Origin: Corydoras sp. C115
Taxonomy: Eukaryota > Chordata > Actinopteri > Siluriformes > Callichthyidae
DNA: 64,000 nt
Assembly (NCBI GenBank): GCA_019802505.1
Contig: JAFMOC010000030.1
Coordinates: 310,001-374,000 of the forward strand
Direction of reading: 5' to 3'
Below the pieces are notes generated by a model that was given only the letters and a program-made list of their open reading frames with translations, was not told the origin of the DNA and ran no database searches. Positions 61,301-64,000 of the stretch are shown here, piece by piece; the stretch's first letter is position 1, and each line of letters begins with the position of its first letter. Made by a program: the position numbers and the translations under genes.

Positions 61301-64000
61301 GCCACTACACACTACTTGCACACTGTTCTCGCAACTAACTTATATTATTCTGTTTACTGACTATATAACTATATTCTATACTTACTGTTCTAGCCTAACA
61401 CTTCTCATTCTTGTTGCATAAGAGTCTCCAGTCCTCTGATAGATTTTGATAAATCCAGCTGTTAACTGCCCTAAAATTAATAAATAGAAAAACAAATCTT
61501 GTATACGCTGTTGTGTGGAAAGCTTTTTCAGTTGTTCAGCTCCCAAATGCCTACACTACGCGATGACTCAAGCTCTTCTGCGGGCTTTTAGCACCACCTC
61601 CACATTTTGCTTCTAACCAGCATGTTTGTGCATTTCTACAGAGTATTGGAACACTTTTAAATTCAGCAGCTGAAGACTGAGGGCGTTCTGCCTACATTGG
61701 AGGTCACGGCACGGCTGCCTAGGAATGACAGAAGATGGATTCCTTACGGATTTATATGCAAGGATAAAGGTAGACAGTGCTCTGCAGCGTGTCATGCTAA
61801 GGCTTTTTTAAAGAGTTTGGAAGTTAACATTACCTGTGGGCGTATTTTAGAACTATTTATTTATTCGATGTAAAGGGACGTGTTAAGATGGGTAAGAAAA
61901 TAATGAGTGATATGAAAGCTTGAGGCATTCAGGTCATCGATCACTTCAAGAATAAGCCATGCAAATGCACTCACGGTCGGAGTGACACTGCATCAATATT
62001 CAGGTGCTCGCAGATAAACAGGCTCTCCGTGCAGTTTGTCAAACCTGAAGAGAATGTGCAGAGAGATCAAAGCTACCCAGATAACAAAACTCTGTGAGCC
62101 CAGACTCACTATTTGTTTCTGGCTGGCATCCAGTTTGGACTTCCAGCTCTGGACTGGGACCTAGATGTGGTTGACGCCTGGCTGGAGATGCCTTGTACAT
62201 TTAGACTCAGTTCTTTAAGCAGTAAATAATAATAGAAAGAAAAGTATGCAGACACCTTAATGAATAATAAAGTGATCTATTTTGCCTACAGGTATCTGTC
62301 CTCCACATTTAATCCATCCGTGCAGTGGAACACACATACACACACTGGTGAAGTGAGAACAGGTGCCTGGAGTGGTGGGCAGCCTTGTCCATGGAGCTCG
62401 AGGAGCAATTGGAGGTGTTTTGCCCAATTACTTCAGCCATAGTATGTGGGATTGGGAATTGAACAGAGAAGGAACCACAAGGCTGGTTCTTTAACCACAA
62501 TCATATGAATACCCAATAATTTATGAACTTCTTTAACAATCCAAAAATGTTAATATGGGTTGGAAAAACTTCAAGCTTCTGAAGTGTTTTAAACTTAGTT
62601 AACAAAGCCAGAAGGTAAAAAATATATATAAATAAAATCATTGAGTGGATGTAATGTGAGTGGGGTGTCAGTGATGTCCACTTCTAACTCGATCTGTAAT
62701 CACTTTGCTCCCACTAGACTTCAGCTTTTGTGTTTTCCACCCTCAACACATTGTTCTAAATGCATTTTATTCTCCAAGAGGGCAAGGATTGGCATTTGTT
62801 TTTCCTTTTTTTTTTTTTTTAATTAAGTGTCTTCAGCCATCTTCCTTATACTCAGCTTTCCTCCCTTTTTTCGCATGGAGCAGTATCCTATTTCTGAACC
62901 ATCTATCACAATCATAAACCTGCACCTAAACAGCCTTCACAATAAACTAGATCTTTCAGTTTATTTCAGTCAGTTGATCCAAAAAGGCTGTGTAGCTGTA
63001 TGTTGTCTCGGTAAAACATAGGTACGTAGGTAAAACATACTGTGAGATCAATGCTGATAATATAATAATTACTTTTTGAATGACTGGAAGCTTGGATAAG
63101 CACTTATTCTTTGACAGTCCTCTTGTTGCCATATTGCCTGAGTTTGTGCTTACAAAATACCCCAAGGAACCACCAAGCCTTTGCACAACTGAAAGAAGAC
63201 ATAAACTGAACAACTCAACTATAATTAAACATAATGGTCTACAGGCTGCAAACTAAAGCACACACTTGAGAAATGGATTTCCGTAATTGGTAGTTGATCT
63301 TGATCCAGTTCGCAAGTGTCGTCAAATTAGAAAAGTGTATGAAAGCTTCTCGTTATGTAAATTATGCTAATATACAAATCTCAAAGGATTATGATATGCC
63401 TTATTTGCTACAGCAACTATGAAATATATACAAGAATCCCAAACTGATGATTGGGGTCAGAGCGCAGGCTTAAGCATAATACAGGAACCTTGGCGCAATA
63501 AGCCTTGCTCATGGGCTGCGCTGAGAACTTTGGTCTTCAGTTCATTTTAATGCAGGAAACACTGGAAAACTAATACACACGCACAATCAGGACGTAATTA
63601 ATTCGTCGATCGGATGGTAATGAACAGGCACCGCAGGTTCAAACAGGTATGAGAAGAACATGTGATGGAAACACACACCTAAAGGTAACCATGAGACATG
63701 AGCAAATTAACAAGGAGTAATTAATTAACAGAGACCAATTACACCGAGACAAACACCAGAGGAGACAAAAACAATCCTGCACCTCTAACAATTGGGGTTT
63801 TAACCCTTGGTCTTTAAATTTGATAGTTTTCAATCTTAACCAATAAACTACTAAACCCCTTTATATAATGGATTGAAAGTACATTTGAACATATATTTCT
63901 AAATGATCATTAACTTTTTAAAATAAATAAAGAAATAAACAAAACTTTTTGTCTCTGATGACTGACTGTTTACAAGCACTTTCTTGAACTTCAGCACAAA
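61301..64000. other. Repeat-poor sequence with candidate conserved blocks
   Basis: Blocks at about 61860-62170 (CAAGAATAAGCCATGCAAATG, an octamer-like site) and 63290-63640 (GTAAATTATGCTAATATAC, GGCGCAATAAGCC) are complex and repeat-free. Repeat D at 62320-62500 and a poly-T run at about 62806-62820 are the only repeats recognised. Confidence 0.3.
62320..62500 (+). repeat. Dispersed repeat D copy
   Basis: GTGCCTGGAGTGGTGGGCAG, CCTTGTCCATGGAGC and CGAGGAGCAATTGGAGGTG parallel 21035-21150. Non-coding. Confidence 0.5.

Overview
The window looks like intergenic or deep intronic DNA from a teleost fish. The evidence is an AT-rich background, long (AT)n and (CA)n microsatellites, many tRNA-derived SINEs with the central domain of the fish V-SINE superfamily (DANA/Mermaid/HE1 type), and several Tc1/mariner elements and their short non-autonomous relatives. 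A catfish or other otophysan host would fit, but the sequence alone does not settle it. I found no supportable host protein-coding exon, rRNA or functional tRNA gene. The only intact protein-coding gene is a transposase.

The centrepiece is a complete Tc1-like transposon at 19369-20976. It is flanked by TA on both sides and has terminal inverted repeats of 212 and 213 bp that match except for one homopolymer base. It carries an uninterrupted 339-residue DD34E transposase at 19739-20758. It sits inside one arm of an older fold-back element (19184-21482). That outer element belongs to one of two MITE families, called C and A here, which have different ends but seem to share a palindromic core. 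Family A (ends CAGTACCAG...CTGGTACTG, TA target site) has copies at 2555-3255, 3910-4360, 12374-12785, 17338-17784, 26432-26617, 29138-29282, 36113-36240, 39365-39845, 40465-40575 and 52787-53240. Family C occurs at 3278-3395, 17127-17330, 19184-21482, 33850-34530 and weakly at 50885-51020.

V-SINE copies are scattered from 1.5 to 61 kb. Those at 8.5, 9.8, 13.8, 15.8, 35.0 and 44.4 kb still have exact target-site duplications of 10-14 bp. The 35.0-35.7 kb copy is a head-to-tail dimer inside one duplication. A second tRNA-derived SINE (called E here, tail motif of the type TTTTATCCAAAGCGACTTACAA) is best preserved at 28021-28227 and 25695-25896. A CpG-rich block at 22409-22872 looks like a solo LTR. 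LINE-type 3' ends are seen at about 57.1 kb, 48.75 kb, 10.3 kb and 0.65 kb. A degraded fragment of a second, unrelated Tc1 transposase lies near 13.04-13.11 kb.

Between the repeats are long stretches of unique sequence (for example 29.3-33.8, 36.2-38.1, 45-48 and 59.8-64 kb). Several have blocks of higher complexity with AT-rich homeodomain-like motifs and few stops in several frames, which is how conserved noncoding regulatory elements tend to look. That reading is inference and needs cross-species alignment. No new multi-gene system was found. The most interesting content is the layered history of mobile elements and a probably young, possibly functional Tc1 copy.
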